A stretch of 32,570 bases of DNA from an uncultured Desulfotomaculum sp. (GTDB lineage: Bacteria; Bacillota; Desulfotomaculia; Desulfotomaculales; Desulfotomaculaceae), in NCBI GenBank assembly GCA_946411205.1, contig CAMKDG010000030.1, positions 1-32,570 of the forward strand. The letters run 5' to 3'. How positions within the stretch are numbered: position 1 is the first letter of the stretch; every line of letters starts with the position of its first letter. The notes under the pieces were generated by a model. The model saw only the letters and a program-made list of their open reading frames with translations, was not told the DNA's origin and ran no database searches. Position numbers and translations under genes: made by a program. Positions 23,124-31,536 of the stretch are shown piece by piece.

Positions 23124-23759
23124 ATGCTGCAATATAAACGTTGGTCTGAGGTTCCCGGTTACTTAATGAAAAAATCCCAGTTAGCAAGGCTCGGTTTACA
23201 GCCCAAACAGGCTGATGCCCCAGACGGCATTATTCATTTTTATAGTGGTTCTTATTACAAGAGAGAACACTTATACGACGTGGAACGCTGCATACCCATT
23301 GAAAATTACCAAATATCAATTGATCACCTGGAAATGAATAATGAAAACCTTTCCGAGGCCCTTTATATTATTAACAAGTTTGCTAAAAGAAAAAGAGATA
23401 CGAAAAAGGACCATTATGAACAAGGCCACCATGATTTGGTAAAGAGCTTAAAGCAAAGAGAACATCAATTATATGAATTAAAGTCTCAGGTTCTAACGAA
23501 GATGCTGGTGGAAGAAAGGGCAAAAATTTTAGGAATCCATAAGCAAATCATCAACACTCAGGGAAAACGGGAATCCATTAACCACCTTTTATTGATTCAA
23601 GTGGGAGAACATACCTTTCATCGCCCTGCTAAGGCCAAGGATATTAAAAAACACCCCTTCCTAGGAGAAATTGATATCATCTCCGCGGAAAAGGAAAGTA
23701 CTTCATTAACTTTTCTGGAAGCCGTAAAACTCCTGGAAAAGTATTTGTCAATGAGCTAA
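23124..23759 (+). CDS. Hypothetical protein with central coiled coil
   Basis: A 211-aa protein; ATG 23124 is favoured because GGGTGA lies about 6 nt upstream. The N-terminal part (YLMKKSQLARLGLQPK, then YSGSYYKREHLYDVERCIPI) resembles a small domain seen in various uncharacterised Firmicute and phage proteins, from memory only. Residues about 90-160 form a charged helical region (KRKRDTKKDH, LKQREHQLYELKSQVLTKM), probably coiled coil. No signal peptide or transmembrane segment. Function unknown. Confidence 0.5.
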   Translation: MLQYKRWSEVPGYLMKKSQLARLGLQPKQADAPDGIIHFYSGSYYKREHLYDVERCIPIENYQISIDHLEMNNENLSEALYIINKFAKRKRDTKKDHYEQGHHDLVKSLKQREHQLYELKSQVLTKMLVEERAKILGIHKQIINTQGKRESINHLLLIQVGEHTFHRPAKAKDIKKHPFLGEIDIISAEKESTSLTFLEAVKLLEKYLSMS

Positions 23760-23862
23760 CCATCTACCCCAAAGGGCGTGCTGCTGGTTCAAATTTATAA
23801 AGGAAATCAACTTGGATTGTAGAAGCATCTTTGAATAAAGAGAAACATATGGAGGGAATACC

Positions 23863-24081
23863 GTGAATCTTCAACCGGGTAAATACAGACATTTTAAGGG
23901 GAATTATTACGAAGTTATTTGTGTGGCCAAACATTCAGAAACTGAGGAACCGCTGGTGGTCTACCGCAGTGATAAGGACAGTAGCCTGTGGGTGAGACCT
24001 TTGGCCATGTTTACTGAGCAAGTAGAAGTAGAAGGGCAGTTAGTAAAGCGATTTACTTACATTGGACAAACTGGACAGTAG
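23863..24081 (+). CDS. DUF1653-family small protein
   Basis: A 72-aa protein from GTG 23863, with GGAGGGAATACC just upstream. The sequence PGKYRHFKGNYYEVICVAKHSETEEPLVVYR, with WVRPLAMFTEQV later, is the DUF1653 signature: a compact beta domain of unknown function common in bacteria. It lies just upstream of an MFS exporter and may share its transcript. Confidence 0.8.
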   Translation: MNLQPGKYRHFKGNYYEVICVAKHSETEEPLVVYRSDKDSSLWVRPLAMFTEQVEVEGQLVKRFTYIGQTGQ

Positions 24082-24118
24082 CCAGCAGACATCTTTATAG
24101 CCAAGGAGACTTTTAAAA

Positions 24119-25546
24119 ATGCGAACAGGTACTAACAAATGGCAAACGATGTTCGCGGTAGCCATTGGGACATTTCTTTCGGCCATGAGCTCGAGCATTA
24201 TCAACGTTGCTCTGCCATTCATTGGTAAGTATTTTGAAGTGGATCTGGCATCTTTGGAGTGGGTGGTAATGGCCTATCTACTGGTCATTTCAAGCTTGCT
24301 CATTGCCTATGGTCGATTAGGGGATATTTGGGGTTATAAAAGTATTTATTTAACAGGTTTTGTCATTTTTACTGGTGCTTCTTTGCTTTGTGCCATTTCA
24401 GAAACAATCCATATGTTAATTGCTTTTCGAGTGTTGCAAGGCATTGGCGCAGGTATGATTATGGCCATTGGCCCCGCCATCCTCACGGCCACTTTTCCGC
24501 CCCAGGAGCGCGGCAAAGCGCTGGGAATGATCGGTATGGTTGTGGCATCAGCCTTGGCTACCGGCCCTTTTATCGGCGGTATCATGGTGCAATTTTTTGA
24601 CTGGCGGATGATTTTTTATTTAAATATCCCCCTTGGCATTTTGGGGGTAGTCTGGGGCGGCTATATCCTGCCAAAGAGCATCCAGGTAAACAGGCAAGTC
24701 TTTGATTACCCCGGCGCCATAGCCCTTTTTTTAACGTTGTTCGCGATTCTGCTCTCGCTCACTCACGGACAGCAATGGGGCTGGAGTTCTAGCCAAACTT
24801 TGTCGCTATTAGGTTTTGGTTTCTTGATGCTGGGTTTCTTCATTTGGTGGGAATTGAGGCATCCTCAACCTCTCATGGATTTAACGCTATTTAAAATTCG
24901 TTTGTTTAGTGCAGCCAGTGTTAGCGCCCTGATTAACTACATGGCTATGTTTTCTTACATCTTTCTAATTCCCTTTTACCTTAAGGATGTGGCCGGCTTG
25001 GATCCCTCCCACATCGGAATGCTGATGGTGGTTTCCCCGCTGATGATTCTCTTGTCTTCGCCCATCAGTGGAAGCTTATCCGATAAGATTGGTTCCCGTA
25101 CACTAAGTTCTTTAGGTATGGCCCTAACCAGCCTTAGCTTATTTTTACTCAGTGGTCTGGGAACTGCCTTTAGTCCGGTCCAGCTGATCCTGCCGTTATT
25201 ACTTTTTGGTTTGGGTTCCGGCCTTTTTCAGGCTCCCAACAGCAGTGCTATCATGGGTTCCGTACCAAAACACCGGCTGGGCATTGCCTCCAGTACCATT
25301 GCCAGCATGCGCAACATGGGCATGGTGATGGGAATTGCCATAAGTGGTGCTGTTTTTAATGGGCGTCTGCCCATTTACCTCACCAAATACAACCAATTGG
25401 GTTACCAGGGACAAAACTTGCAAGCCACTGCCTTTGTCAACGCAATGCACGATGCCTTTTTGGTGGCCGCACTGCTAGCAGTCTTCGGAGTCGTAACCTC
25501 CTACGTACGAGGCAGCCAACAACCTTTGGGACAACCACAGAAATAA
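24119..25546 (+). CDS. MFS multidrug exporter, DHA2 (EmrB/QacA) type
   Basis: A 475-aa integral membrane protein with about 13-14 hydrophobic helices. Family motifs: FLSAMSSSIINVALPFI in helix 1 (motif D1-like), GRLGDIWGYKSIYLTGF (motif A), FRVLQGIGAGMIMAIGPAIL (motif B) and ALATGPFIGGIMVQFFDWRMIFYLNIPLG (motif C and the DHA2 WRW/YLNIPLG signature). It is a proton-driven exporter of unknown drugs or metabolites. AAGGAGA precedes the ATG. A terminator follows. Confidence 0.9.
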   Translation: MRTGTNKWQTMFAVAIGTFLSAMSSSIINVALPFIGKYFEVDLASLEWVVMAYLLVISSLLIAYGRLGDIWGYKSIYLTGFVIFTGASLLCAISETIHMLIAFRVLQGIGAGMIMAIGPAILTATFPPQERGKALGMIGMVVASALATGPFIGGIMVQFFDWRMIFYLNIPLGILGVVWGGYILPKSIQVNRQVFDYPGAIALFLTLFAILLSLTHGQQWGWSSSQTLSLLGFGFLMLGFFIWWELRHPQPLMDLTLFKIRLFSAASVSALINYMAMFSYIFLIPFYLKDVAGLDPSHIGMLMVVSPLMILLSSPISGSLSDKIGSRTLSSLGMALTSLSLFLLSGLGTAFSPVQLILPLLLFGLGSGLFQAPNSSAIMGSVPKHRLGIASSTIASMRNMGMVMGIAISGAVFNGRLPIYLTKYNQLGYQGQNLQATAFVNAMHDAFLVAALLAVFGVVTSYVRGSQQPLGQPQK

Positions 25547-25549
25547 AAC

Positions 25550-25588
25550 AACTCCTACCGTATCTATTTGCATTCGGTGGGAGTTTTC
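25550..25588. terminator. Terminator after the MFS gene
   Basis: AACTCCTACCG (25550-25560) pairs with CGGTGGGAGTT (25575-25585), one T-G wobble, followed by TTTC. It lies between convergent genes. Confidence 0.75.
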
Positions 25589-25592
25589 TATC

Positions 25593-25907
25593 CTACATTC
25601 GCAGCTCGAAGGTACCGCAGGCCATGTTGTGGTCTCCTTGACTTGCTAATGCCTGTAGAGCTTCTTTGCCTAGCAAGAACATAAGCTCCACAATATCGAT
25701 ACTCTCAGGCACTCTTTTTTGTCGCTGGCGGTAAGCTTTGACCCCAGCTAAACAGATTCTCCGGTTTTCCTGCTGTCCAATTACGTTTACATAATACTTG
25801 CACTGTCCACAGGCGTGTTTGAACTTTTCACCTGCCTGGGGCATCATCATCTGGTGTCCGGCAAAAAGAAAATTATTTTTATAGTAGTTCTTTAGCCTAT
25901 CGTTCAT
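25593..25907 (-). CDS. Cys-containing small protein coupled to the Y-family polymerase gene
   Basis: A 104-aa protein that starts inside the end of the polymerase gene (11-nt overlap), so it is translationally coupled. It contains CGQCKYYVNV, then RRICLAG, then a final Cys in NMACGTF: four Cys that could hold zinc or an Fe-S cluster. The rest is helical and basic (VKAYRQRQKRVPES). In other Firmicutes the gene beside dinB is often yolD-like; this one does not look like YolD. Possible role in translesion synthesis, from context only. Confidence 0.6.
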   Translation of the reverse strand: MNDRLKNYYKNNFLFAGHQMMMPQAGEKFKHACGQCKYYVNVIGQQENRRICLAGVKAYRQRQKRVPESIDIVELMFLLGKEALQALASQGDHNMACGTFELRM

Positions 25908-27087
25908 GGTAAACTCCGCATTCTGTCAAAGACACCGCCCGCTTAATACTGTGCTGACCCCAGCGGGAACGAATTAAGTCTGTGGCCCGGTCTATTCTTT
26001 CCTGTTTATCTCGCTCAACCAACAAATTTAGCTGTGTTTCTTCCTTTCGGAGTAACCCTGAAAGTGTTAGTCCCACCAACCTTACTCTCACTTCCTCCTG
26101 CCAATGTTTTTGCAGCAAAAATACTGCCTCCTCATAAATTTCCTGGGTGATATCTGTATAGGAATATAACGTTCTGGAGTGGGTCTCAGTAAAAAAATTG
26201 GGGTCCTTCATCGTTAGACTAACCCGGTTGCCTAAACAACCAGCCCGACGAGCCCGCTGGGCCACCTCCTCGGCCAACTCCAAAATAACCACTTTGATCT
26301 GGTCAAATCCCTGATAGTCCCTAGGCAGAGTAATTTGATTTCCCACGCTCTTGACAATATCCATTGCCTGGGGGTCCACGGGGCTGAAATCAATGCCCTG
26401 GGCGGAATGGTGCAGAACCTCTCCGATGAGACCATATCTTTTTTTAAGCACGTCTGGCGGTAGAACTGCCAGATCGCCGATGGTCTTTACCCCCACCTGG
26501 TTGAGCCAACGGCCGATACGAGAACCCACCCCAAACAACTCTTTTACCGGCAACGGCCATATTTTGTGAGGCCAATCCTCTAAGGTAAGGGGGATAATTT
26601 TATTAGGCTTCTCCAGTTCGGCAGCCATTTTGGCTACCAACTTGGAAGGGCCAATACCAATATTAACCCCTACGCCTATTTCATTATTAATGCGTCCTTG
26701 AATTTTTCCGGCAATTTCTAGGGGAGTGCCCAAAATTTTTAAACAACCCGTAATATCCACAAAGCTTTCATCAATGGAACAGGGTTCTACCAAGTCACTA
26801 AAGTCCTTTAAGATATTGTTAATGCTGGTAGAAAAATTTACATACTCTTTAAAGGCGGGAGAAACAAAAATAACCTCCCTGGAACGAGCCCTGGCTTCTG
26901 CCACTGTCATGCCGGTTTTAATGCCAAATCTTTTTTTAGCCTCTACACTAGCTGCTAGAACAATCCCCGTTCGTTTAGCAGGATCTCCGCCCACCACCAC
27001 AGGCTTACCCTGCAGTTCAGGATCTAAGGCTTGATGAACCGAAGCAAAAAAGCTGTTTATATCGCATAACAGAATTACCTTGGTCAC
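25897..27087 (-). CDS. dinB: Y-family DNA polymerase (Pol IV / UmuC-like)
   Basis: Error-prone translesion polymerase, 396 aa from GTG 27087. That start is chosen because TGGTGGTG precedes it and the family N-terminus begins KVILLCDINSFFASVHQ. Catalytic acidic residues are the Asp in LLCDINSFF and the DE in PCSIDESFVDITG. The thumb and little-finger regions follow (VGSRIGRWLNQVGVKTIGDLA; later VRLVGLTLSGL). A LexA-like box overlaps its promoter, which fits SOS induction. The downstream Cys-rich gene is coupled. Confidence 0.9.
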   Translation of the reverse strand: MTKVILLCDINSFFASVHQALDPELQGKPVVVGGDPAKRTGIVLAASVEAKKRFGIKTGMTVAEARARSREVIFVSPAFKEYVNFSTSINNILKDFSDLVEPCSIDESFVDITGCLKILGTPLEIAGKIQGRINNEIGVGVNIGIGPSKLVAKMAAELEKPNKIIPLTLEDWPHKIWPLPVKELFGVGSRIGRWLNQVGVKTIGDLAVLPPDVLKKRYGLIGEVLHHSAQGIDFSPVDPQAMDIVKSVGNQITLPRDYQGFDQIKVVILELAEEVAQRARRAGCLGNRVSLTMKDPNFFTETHSRTLYSYTDITQEIYEEAVFLLQKHWQEEVRVRLVGLTLSGLLRKEETQLNLLVERDKQERIDRATDLIRSRWGQHSIKRAVSLTECGVYHER

Positions 27088-27126
27088 AGCTACACCACCA
27101 AACATTCATTCTCTTTTTGTAAACTC

Positions 27127-27154
27127 ATTATACCAAACAACAGTTCTAATACAA
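27127..27154 (-). promoter_or_regulatory. dinB promoter with LexA (SOS) box-like sequence
   Basis: Minus strand: TTGTAT (27154-27149), 16 nt, TATAAT (27132-27127). Inside the spacer is GAACTGTTGTTT (27146-27135), which fits the Firmicute SOS box GAAC-N4-GTTC except for the last base. Confidence 0.6.
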
Positions 27155-27255
27155 GGGAAACTCCTTTGCCAAATATCGGAAAGAAATAGTAAATTCGGAG
27201 GTTTAAACCAAGTGTTTGCTGAATAGACATGATAAAAAGTGAAAGGAGTGGTTTT

Positions 27256-27612
27256 TTGGTTAACAGGGAGTACTTACAACAATTAAGTAAATGGGCTGGC
27301 TTGGTGGGAATTCTCAACATTATTTTTGGGGCCTTTTCGGCCATCTGTGGTTTATTTGCCTTTATCGTAGGAGCTATTCCAGGCATTATTATGATTGTTC
27401 TGGGTGTCAAATTGCGAAATGCCAAAAAGTATGCTGACGAAATGCTATCAATGGAGGAAAACGAAAGTAAAATTAATATGGTCCTAATGAGCTTAAACTC
27501 TTATTTTATGATTCAAGGTATTTTACTCATTATTGCCTTAGTTTTTTCTGTATTGGGAATATTAGGTGGATTCTTGGCTGGCCTTACTTTGTTTAGCCAA
27601 ATTCCTTTTTAA
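27256..27612 (+). CDS. Hypothetical membrane protein (DUF5362-like)
   Basis: A 118-aa membrane protein. TTG 27256 is preferred because AAAGGAG lies 7-8 nt upstream; the frame from 27229 begins before that site. Three to four hydrophobic segments are seen: LVGILNIIFGAFSAICGLFA, an adjoining VGAIPGIIMIVLGV, and after a polar stretch a C-terminal pair (LIIALVFSVLGILGG). The layout resembles DUF5362 proteins, but this is tentative. Function unknown. Confidence 0.6.
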   Translation: MVNREYLQQLSKWAGLVGILNIIFGAFSAICGLFAFIVGAIPGIIMIVLGVKLRNAKKYADEMLSMEENESKINMVLMSLNSYFMIQGILLIIALVFSVLGILGGFLAGLTLFSQIPF

Positions 27613-27694
27613 ATAATGCACTAATTTGATTTCTCGGGGAAAAGTTCCTATAATAAAAAGAGCATCAATTAATTAACGAATGGAGAAATTACCA

Positions 27695-28222
27695 ATGTCA
27701 GAGTTGAAGAGATTCCTCCGAGAATGGGTTGGCATCATTGCAATCGCTGTTGTATTATCTTTAGTCGTACGAACCTATATTGCAGAAGCCCGCTGGATTC
27801 CCAGTGAGTCCATGCTTCCTACCTTAAAGATAGGAGATCATTTAATTATTGATAAAGCCTATTTTAAATTGAGTGGACTTCACCGGGGAGATATTGTAGT
27901 GTTCAAAGCCCCTCCCTCTGCCCAAAAAGAGGAGGACTTGATTAAACGAGTTATTGGGCTGCCCGGCGAAAAAATTGCTGTTAAAGACGGTGTTGTTTAT
28001 ATTAACGACCAAGAACTCAGCGAGTCCTATATTGAGGAAAAACCCAACACTGATTTCGCAGCGATTACCATTCCCGAAGATAAGGTTTTTGTCATGGGAG
28101 ATAATCGTAATAACAGCTACGACAGTCGCTTCTGGGGCACCTTGCCCATCGAAAATATCATCGGTAAAGCGGTGTTCCTCTATTATCCTTTTAAGGATGT
28201 GGGAGTTCTCCTAAGTGAGTAA
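27695..28222 (+). CDS. lepB: Signal peptidase I
   Basis: Removes signal peptides from exported proteins at the outer face of the membrane. 175 aa from ATG 27695, behind ATGGAGA (an in-frame ATG at 27680 is less likely). One N-terminal membrane anchor (about 11-27, VGIIAIAVVLSLVV). Catalytic Ser39 in PSESMLPTL and Lys84 in KRVIGLPGE form the Ser-Lys dyad; the GDNRNNSYDSR box is also present. Length is typical of Firmicute SipS-type enzymes. A terminator follows. Confidence 0.93.
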   Translation: MSELKRFLREWVGIIAIAVVLSLVVRTYIAEARWIPSESMLPTLKIGDHLIIDKAYFKLSGLHRGDIVVFKAPPSAQKEEDLIKRVIGLPGEKIAVKDGVVYINDQELSESYIEEKPNTDFAAITIPEDKVFVMGDNRNNSYDSRFWGTLPIENIIGKAVFLYYPFKDVGVLLSE

Positions 28223-28225
28223 AAT

Positions 28226-28266
28226 AAAACCAAGGGCAAATCCTGTCATGCCCTTGGTTTTTTCTT
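28226..28266 (+). terminator. Terminator after lepB
   Basis: A 13-bp stem (AAAACCAAGGGCA at 28226-28238, complement at 28249-28261) followed by TTTTTTC. Confidence 0.88.
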
Positions 28267-28295
28267 TATCTTTTATACTGCAGCTTTTCTAAATA

Positions 28296-28754
28296 TTAAT
28301 CTTCTTCCTCAACGGTCCACTCTTCTTGCCAGCCCATAATTTTGCTAATCTTACCGGAGTTTCTATTAATAAAGTTTGTGGCAAACGTATCTGCATCTTT
28401 TTCCGATTTTGCATCATCATGAAACAGCCGATTGTTAACATATTGATACCGATGCCTTAACTCATGGGCCAGAGCATGTAATGAATATAACTGCTTACTG
28501 TGCAGATCATCGCCATCATCGGTCTGTGAGAAAATACATAAATAAACAATATCTGCTGCCGGATCATAACTTCCCTCAAGTTCACCCCGAAACTCCTCCA
28601 GGGAAAAATTAAAGCTTTGCGGATAATATTTAATTAGATCAAACCTTGTTTCATAGACAAAGATCCTCTGGGGTGTATAATCCTTACCCAATAGTTTAAT
28701 AATGTTTTCTATTTGCTTATTAGTAAGGATATTTTGGTTATTAATAATTTTCAT
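28296..28754 (-). CDS. Putative zinc metallopeptidase-like protein (HExxH)
   Basis: A 152-aa soluble protein with HALAHELRHRYQYVN, an HExxH zinc-binding motif, followed about 20 residues later by EKDADTFA, which fits the third (Glu/Asp) ligand of gluzincin-type peptidases. The N-terminal half has no signal peptide. It resembles a family of small Bacillus proteins (DUF3920-like, from memory). The C-terminus is acidic (EEWTVEEED). Substrate unknown. It ends about 30 nt past the lepB terminator and is convergent with lepB. Confidence 0.6.
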   Translation of the reverse strand: MKIINNQNILTNKQIENIIKLLGKDYTPQRIFVYETRFDLIKYYPQSFNFSLEEFRGELEGSYDPAADIVYLCIFSQTDDGDDLHSKQLYSLHALAHELRHRYQYVNNRLFHDDAKSEKDADTFATNFINRNSGKISKIMGWQEEWTVEEED

Positions 28755-29035
28755 ATATCTAACCTACCCCCTTACAGATTTTTTATCATGCTTTCAATGT
28801 TAGCAACGTTATGTAAACTAGTTTCAGAGAAAACCGCGAGAAGAGTTTTTAACTAAAAATTTACATTATTAGATTGCATCTATATTTTATTAATTATATA
28901 ATTGTCTCGGCAATATACTTTAAGAATCCAACATTAACCTAGGAAAGACAAGGTTTGATAAAAAATCAAATTGAGTTGGTAAAGGATGTTCTTAACCACC
29001 TCTACCCAAAATCTAGACCTTAAAATTTTTTACTG
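28755..29035. other. AT-rich intergenic stretch
   Basis: About 280 nt of AT-rich sequence with no convincing ORF or hairpin, up to the operator-like palindrome at 29036. It presumably carries the promoter of the minus-strand metallopeptidase-like gene. Confidence 0.5.
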
Positions 29036-29059
29036 ACATAGTTGTCAAAACAACTATGT
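29036..29059. promoter_or_regulatory. Operator-like perfect inverted repeat
   Basis: ACATAGTTGT (29036-29045) and ACAACTATGT (29050-29059) are perfect 10-nt arms with a CAAA spacer. It overlaps a likely promoter (CTGACA 29033-29038, 16 nt, TATGTT 29055-29060) for the downstream genes. There is no T run, so it reads as a repressor site (MarR/TetR style) and not a terminator. Confidence 0.6.
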
Positions 29060-29088
29060 TAAATTAATCTCGTGGGAGGTATACAAAC

Positions 29089-29169
29089 ATGCTTCCGTTA
29101 GAATTAGCATTAGTATTGTTTTTAATAGTAGGTGGCACTGTCTATCTAATTGCCCGGCGGCTATATTAA
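29089..29169 (+). CDS. 26-aa single-pass membrane peptide
   Basis: ATG 29089 follows GGGAGGTATACAAAC, a strong ribosome site; stop TAA at 29167-29169. The peptide begins MLPLELALVLFLIVGGTVYL and ends with basic residues (ARRLY). One hydrophobic helix with a positively charged end. It is 55 nt upstream of a DUF2269 membrane protein, and both appear to be under the palindromic operator at 29036. It may be a small subunit of that protein, which is inference. Confidence 0.5.
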   Translation: MLPLELALVLFLIVGGTVYLIARRLY

Positions 29170-29224
29170 CAAAAATACATAACGTTTTTCAATCTACCTA
29201 TTAATTTTTAAAGGACGTGGGCAA

Positions 29225-29725
29225 ATGAAAACAATAAGTCTAACTGGCAAAGCATGGCTAAAAGGATTCCATATCTTTTTTGCATGTCTGTGGATCGGTG
29301 CAGCTGTATCTATGATGCTTCTTGCTTTGGTTAGAGGGCATATTTCCAATGGAGATGAACTTTGGGCAGTAAACATATCAATAAAGTTACTTGATGATTT
29401 TATTATTATACCTTCAGCAATTGGTTGTTTAATCACAGGTATTTTGTTTTCATGGTTAACTAATTGGGGATTTTTTAAATTTAACTGGATTGTGGTTAAA
29501 TATATCATCAATATAGCAGCTATTTTGTTCGGAACTTTCTTCCTTGGCCCTTGGGTCAATGGGATGGAAGCTATCTCTAACGTTGAGCGACTATTATCAC
29601 TGCAAAATGTAACCTATACGCACTATGCTAAAATGAACATTTACTTTGGTACCTTGCAGGCTCTGATCCTTATTTTAGCAGTTTTTATTTCGGTGTTTAA
29701 GCCTTGGGGTAAAAAGAAAAGATAA
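29225..29725 (+). CDS. DUF2269-family integral membrane protein
   Basis: A 166-aa protein with four transmembrane helices: GFHIFFACLWIGAAVSMMLL, FIIIPSAIGCLITGILFSWL, IVVKYIINIAAILFGTFFLG and a C-terminal LQALILILAVFISVF. HIFFACLWIG, with a His near the membrane face, resembles the DUF2269 pattern; function of that family is unknown. AAAGGACG precedes the ATG. It is the second gene after the operator-like palindrome. Confidence 0.65.
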   Translation: MKTISLTGKAWLKGFHIFFACLWIGAAVSMMLLALVRGHISNGDELWAVNISIKLLDDFIIIPSAIGCLITGILFSWLTNWGFFKFNWIVVKYIINIAAILFGTFFLGPWVNGMEAISNVERLLSLQNVTYTHYAKMNIYFGTLQALILILAVFISVFKPWGKKKR

Positions 29726-29766
29726 AGAAAAAATGGGTACGTTATAATTAATCATGCCAAAGATGC

Positions 29767-30759
29767 TCATTTAGTGTAGGAAATCAATCCAAGATTTTCT
29801 ATGGTCTTTGCTCCATCCTCACCCTGAAGCCATGTGATAACCGCCCGAGCGCTGTGACCCTCCGAAAGATCGGAGCGAATGACTGCGTAATAGCTTTCGG
29901 CCAGTGGATAATAGCTGTCCGCAATGTTTTCCGCCGTGGGTAGTACTCCATCAAACGAGAGAATTTTCAGGTGCTCACCGATACCGGTTATTTCATTCAT
30001 CTGCTGTAGGTAGGTATAGAGGGTATAGCCCAATGCATAACTGTTGGTCGGCCTCCCTGACAGGCCGCCATTATGGTAAAATGCAACCTGTTCCAGCATT
30101 CCCTCCATAGTCAGCTCTACATAGTTATTCTGAATGTCTGGGTGCATTTCCTCATTGTTTAGAATCAAATTGTCCATTTGAGACTGGCTTCCGCTGTCGG
30201 AATTTCGGCATATAGGAATGAGCTCCCTATCCGGCCCGCCCAGTTCGCTCCAGTTGGTAATTCCATAGCCGAGATATATTTTTCTGATCTGCTCCAATGT
30301 TATGGACTTCGTTGAATTTTCGACGGAGGTAATAAATATTAACCCCTCGGCGGCAATCTTGTGAAACTCAAGCTCCACGCCCGCATTCTCTGCCTCCTTG
30401 AGCACCTCGGCAGAGGCGTAGGGCACGAGGATCATATCTACCTCCCCGTTAATCAAAAGACGGTAAGAGGGTACGGTTTTTGAAGCCCGCGTGGGATACC
30501 CGGTCGCGTTCTCGCCGTACATAGCCCGGTATACAGCTTGCACAATAGAGAGCGTTGAAGTGGATCCGTCGATTCTTGGATAATTCTTAGCGGTAATGCC
30601 AAGTGCATTAGCAGCGACCGTCATTGTGATAGCATCATTGCCCTGCGGGGCAGGTTGTGTTGTAAGAGTGGCTTGCGTTTCGGCGGCGCCGTTGTCGGAA
30701 CAGGCACAAAGTGTCAGCAGCACCAAACTTACCAATAACAGACTAATGATTCTCTTCAT
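29767..30759 (-). CDS. PstS-like substrate-binding lipoprotein (orphan)
   Basis: A 330-aa exported lipoprotein. Signal peptide KRIISLLLVSLVLLTLCAC with a lipobox Cys. The fold is that of phosphate-binding proteins: PRIDGSTSTLSIVQAVY (the GSTS anion-binding loop), SYRLLINGEVDMILVPYAS, then RKIYLGYGITNWSELGG, a region conserved in PstS. SDSGSQS probably supplies further ligands. No PstCAB genes are adjacent, so it may serve a distant transporter, sense phosphate, or bind another oxyanion. ATG 30759 follows TGAGGATGCAT. Confidence 0.72.
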   Translation of the reverse strand: MKRIISLLLVSLVLLTLCACSDNGAAETQATLTTQPAPQGNDAITMTVAANALGITAKNYPRIDGSTSTLSIVQAVYRAMYGENATGYPTRASKTVPSYRLLINGEVDMILVPYASAEVLKEAENAGVELEFHKIAAEGLIFITSVENSTKSITLEQIRKIYLGYGITNWSELGGPDRELIPICRNSDSGSQSQMDNLILNNEEMHPDIQNNYVELTMEGMLEQVAFYHNGGLSGRPTNSYALGYTLYTYLQQMNEITGIGEHLKILSFDGVLPTAENIADSYYPLAESYYAVIRSDLSEGHSARAVITWLQGEDGAKTIENLGLISYTK

Positions 30760-30880
30760 ATGCATCCTCAGCTTTCTTGCCTGATCAATTCCTTCTTTCG
30801 GATAATTCTAATAACTAATAGTTTTCCCTGTCTTTCTGAATAAAGAAAGAACATGATAACACCTGCGACCTCTAAGCCTA

Positions 30881-31381
30881 TTAAGACACAGCCATACTAA
30901 TCAGTTTTAGCTTCCATGTCCCATTTTCAAAAGTAGCTTCGTATTTGGGAAAAACTGCTCCTGAACTACCAAACCAGGACACTCCCGTAATAATCGCCTT
31001 ACTTTCACTATATTCCTCTACTTCTACCCACAACAATGTTCCATCTATTGACCTGTTCAATCTTCCATTTGCATCTAATTCAAATTTGGTCTTATCATTT
31101 CGAGTATCTTCAAAGCTATCTATATTTGGAGATAAAATAGTAAGCTCCTTCAATACTTCCTCTTGAGCCTGATCACTTAGCCCTATTAAGGTATCTAACT
31201 TTACTGCAACAAAGCCATTGCCACCATTTTCCTCCTGAAAAGCCCCTTTCATAACTGATATATATAAATCCATTCTTTGTCTTTCTTCGTTCTTAACATT
31301 AGGTGTATTTTCCTGTGAACTACAACCAATCACTAAAAAAATAGCTACTGCTGCTATAAATGCTAAGAGAGTCTTCATCAT
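30881..31381 (-). CDS. Hypothetical lipoprotein
   Basis: A 166-aa protein with a lipoprotein signal (KTLLAFIAAVAIFLVIGCSS, lipobox VIGC). The mature part is soluble and beta-rich towards the C-terminus (VEVEEYSESKAIITGVSWFG, then KYEATFENGTWKLKLISM), a pattern resembling lipocalin/NTF2-style lipoproteins, though no family is recognised. Function unknown. Near an unrelated lipoprotein gene, 115 nt away on the same strand. Confidence 0.6.
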   Translation of the reverse strand: MMKTLLAFIAAVAIFLVIGCSSQENTPNVKNEERQRMDLYISVMKGAFQEENGGNGFVAVKLDTLIGLSDQAQEEVLKELTILSPNIDSFEDTRNDKTKFELDANGRLNRSIDGTLLWVEVEEYSESKAIITGVSWFGSSGAVFPKYEATFENGTWKLKLISMAVS

Positions 31382-31475
31382 CTACCTATCCCCTCCCAAT
31401 GACTTCTATATTATCTAGACGCTAACTAATGTATTTCGTTTCTGAAAAATGATCATTAACAGAATGATAGCCCTA

Positions 31476-31504
31476 GTGAGAGTGATTATCATTTGTGTTA
31501 TAAT
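31476..31504 (+). promoter_or_regulatory. Promoter of the UPF0060 pair with overlapping Fur-box-like site
   Basis: -35 GTGAGA (31476-31481), 17 nt, perfect -10 TATAAT (31499-31504). TGAGAGTGATTATCA (31477-31491) matches 13 of 15 of the Fur consensus TGATAATNATTATCA and lies over the -35 and spacer, a repression position. PerR, Zur or another Fur-family protein is equally possible. Confidence 0.65.
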
Positions 31505-31536
31505 GATTGTATACATCTTGAAAGGTGCTGGGTTTT

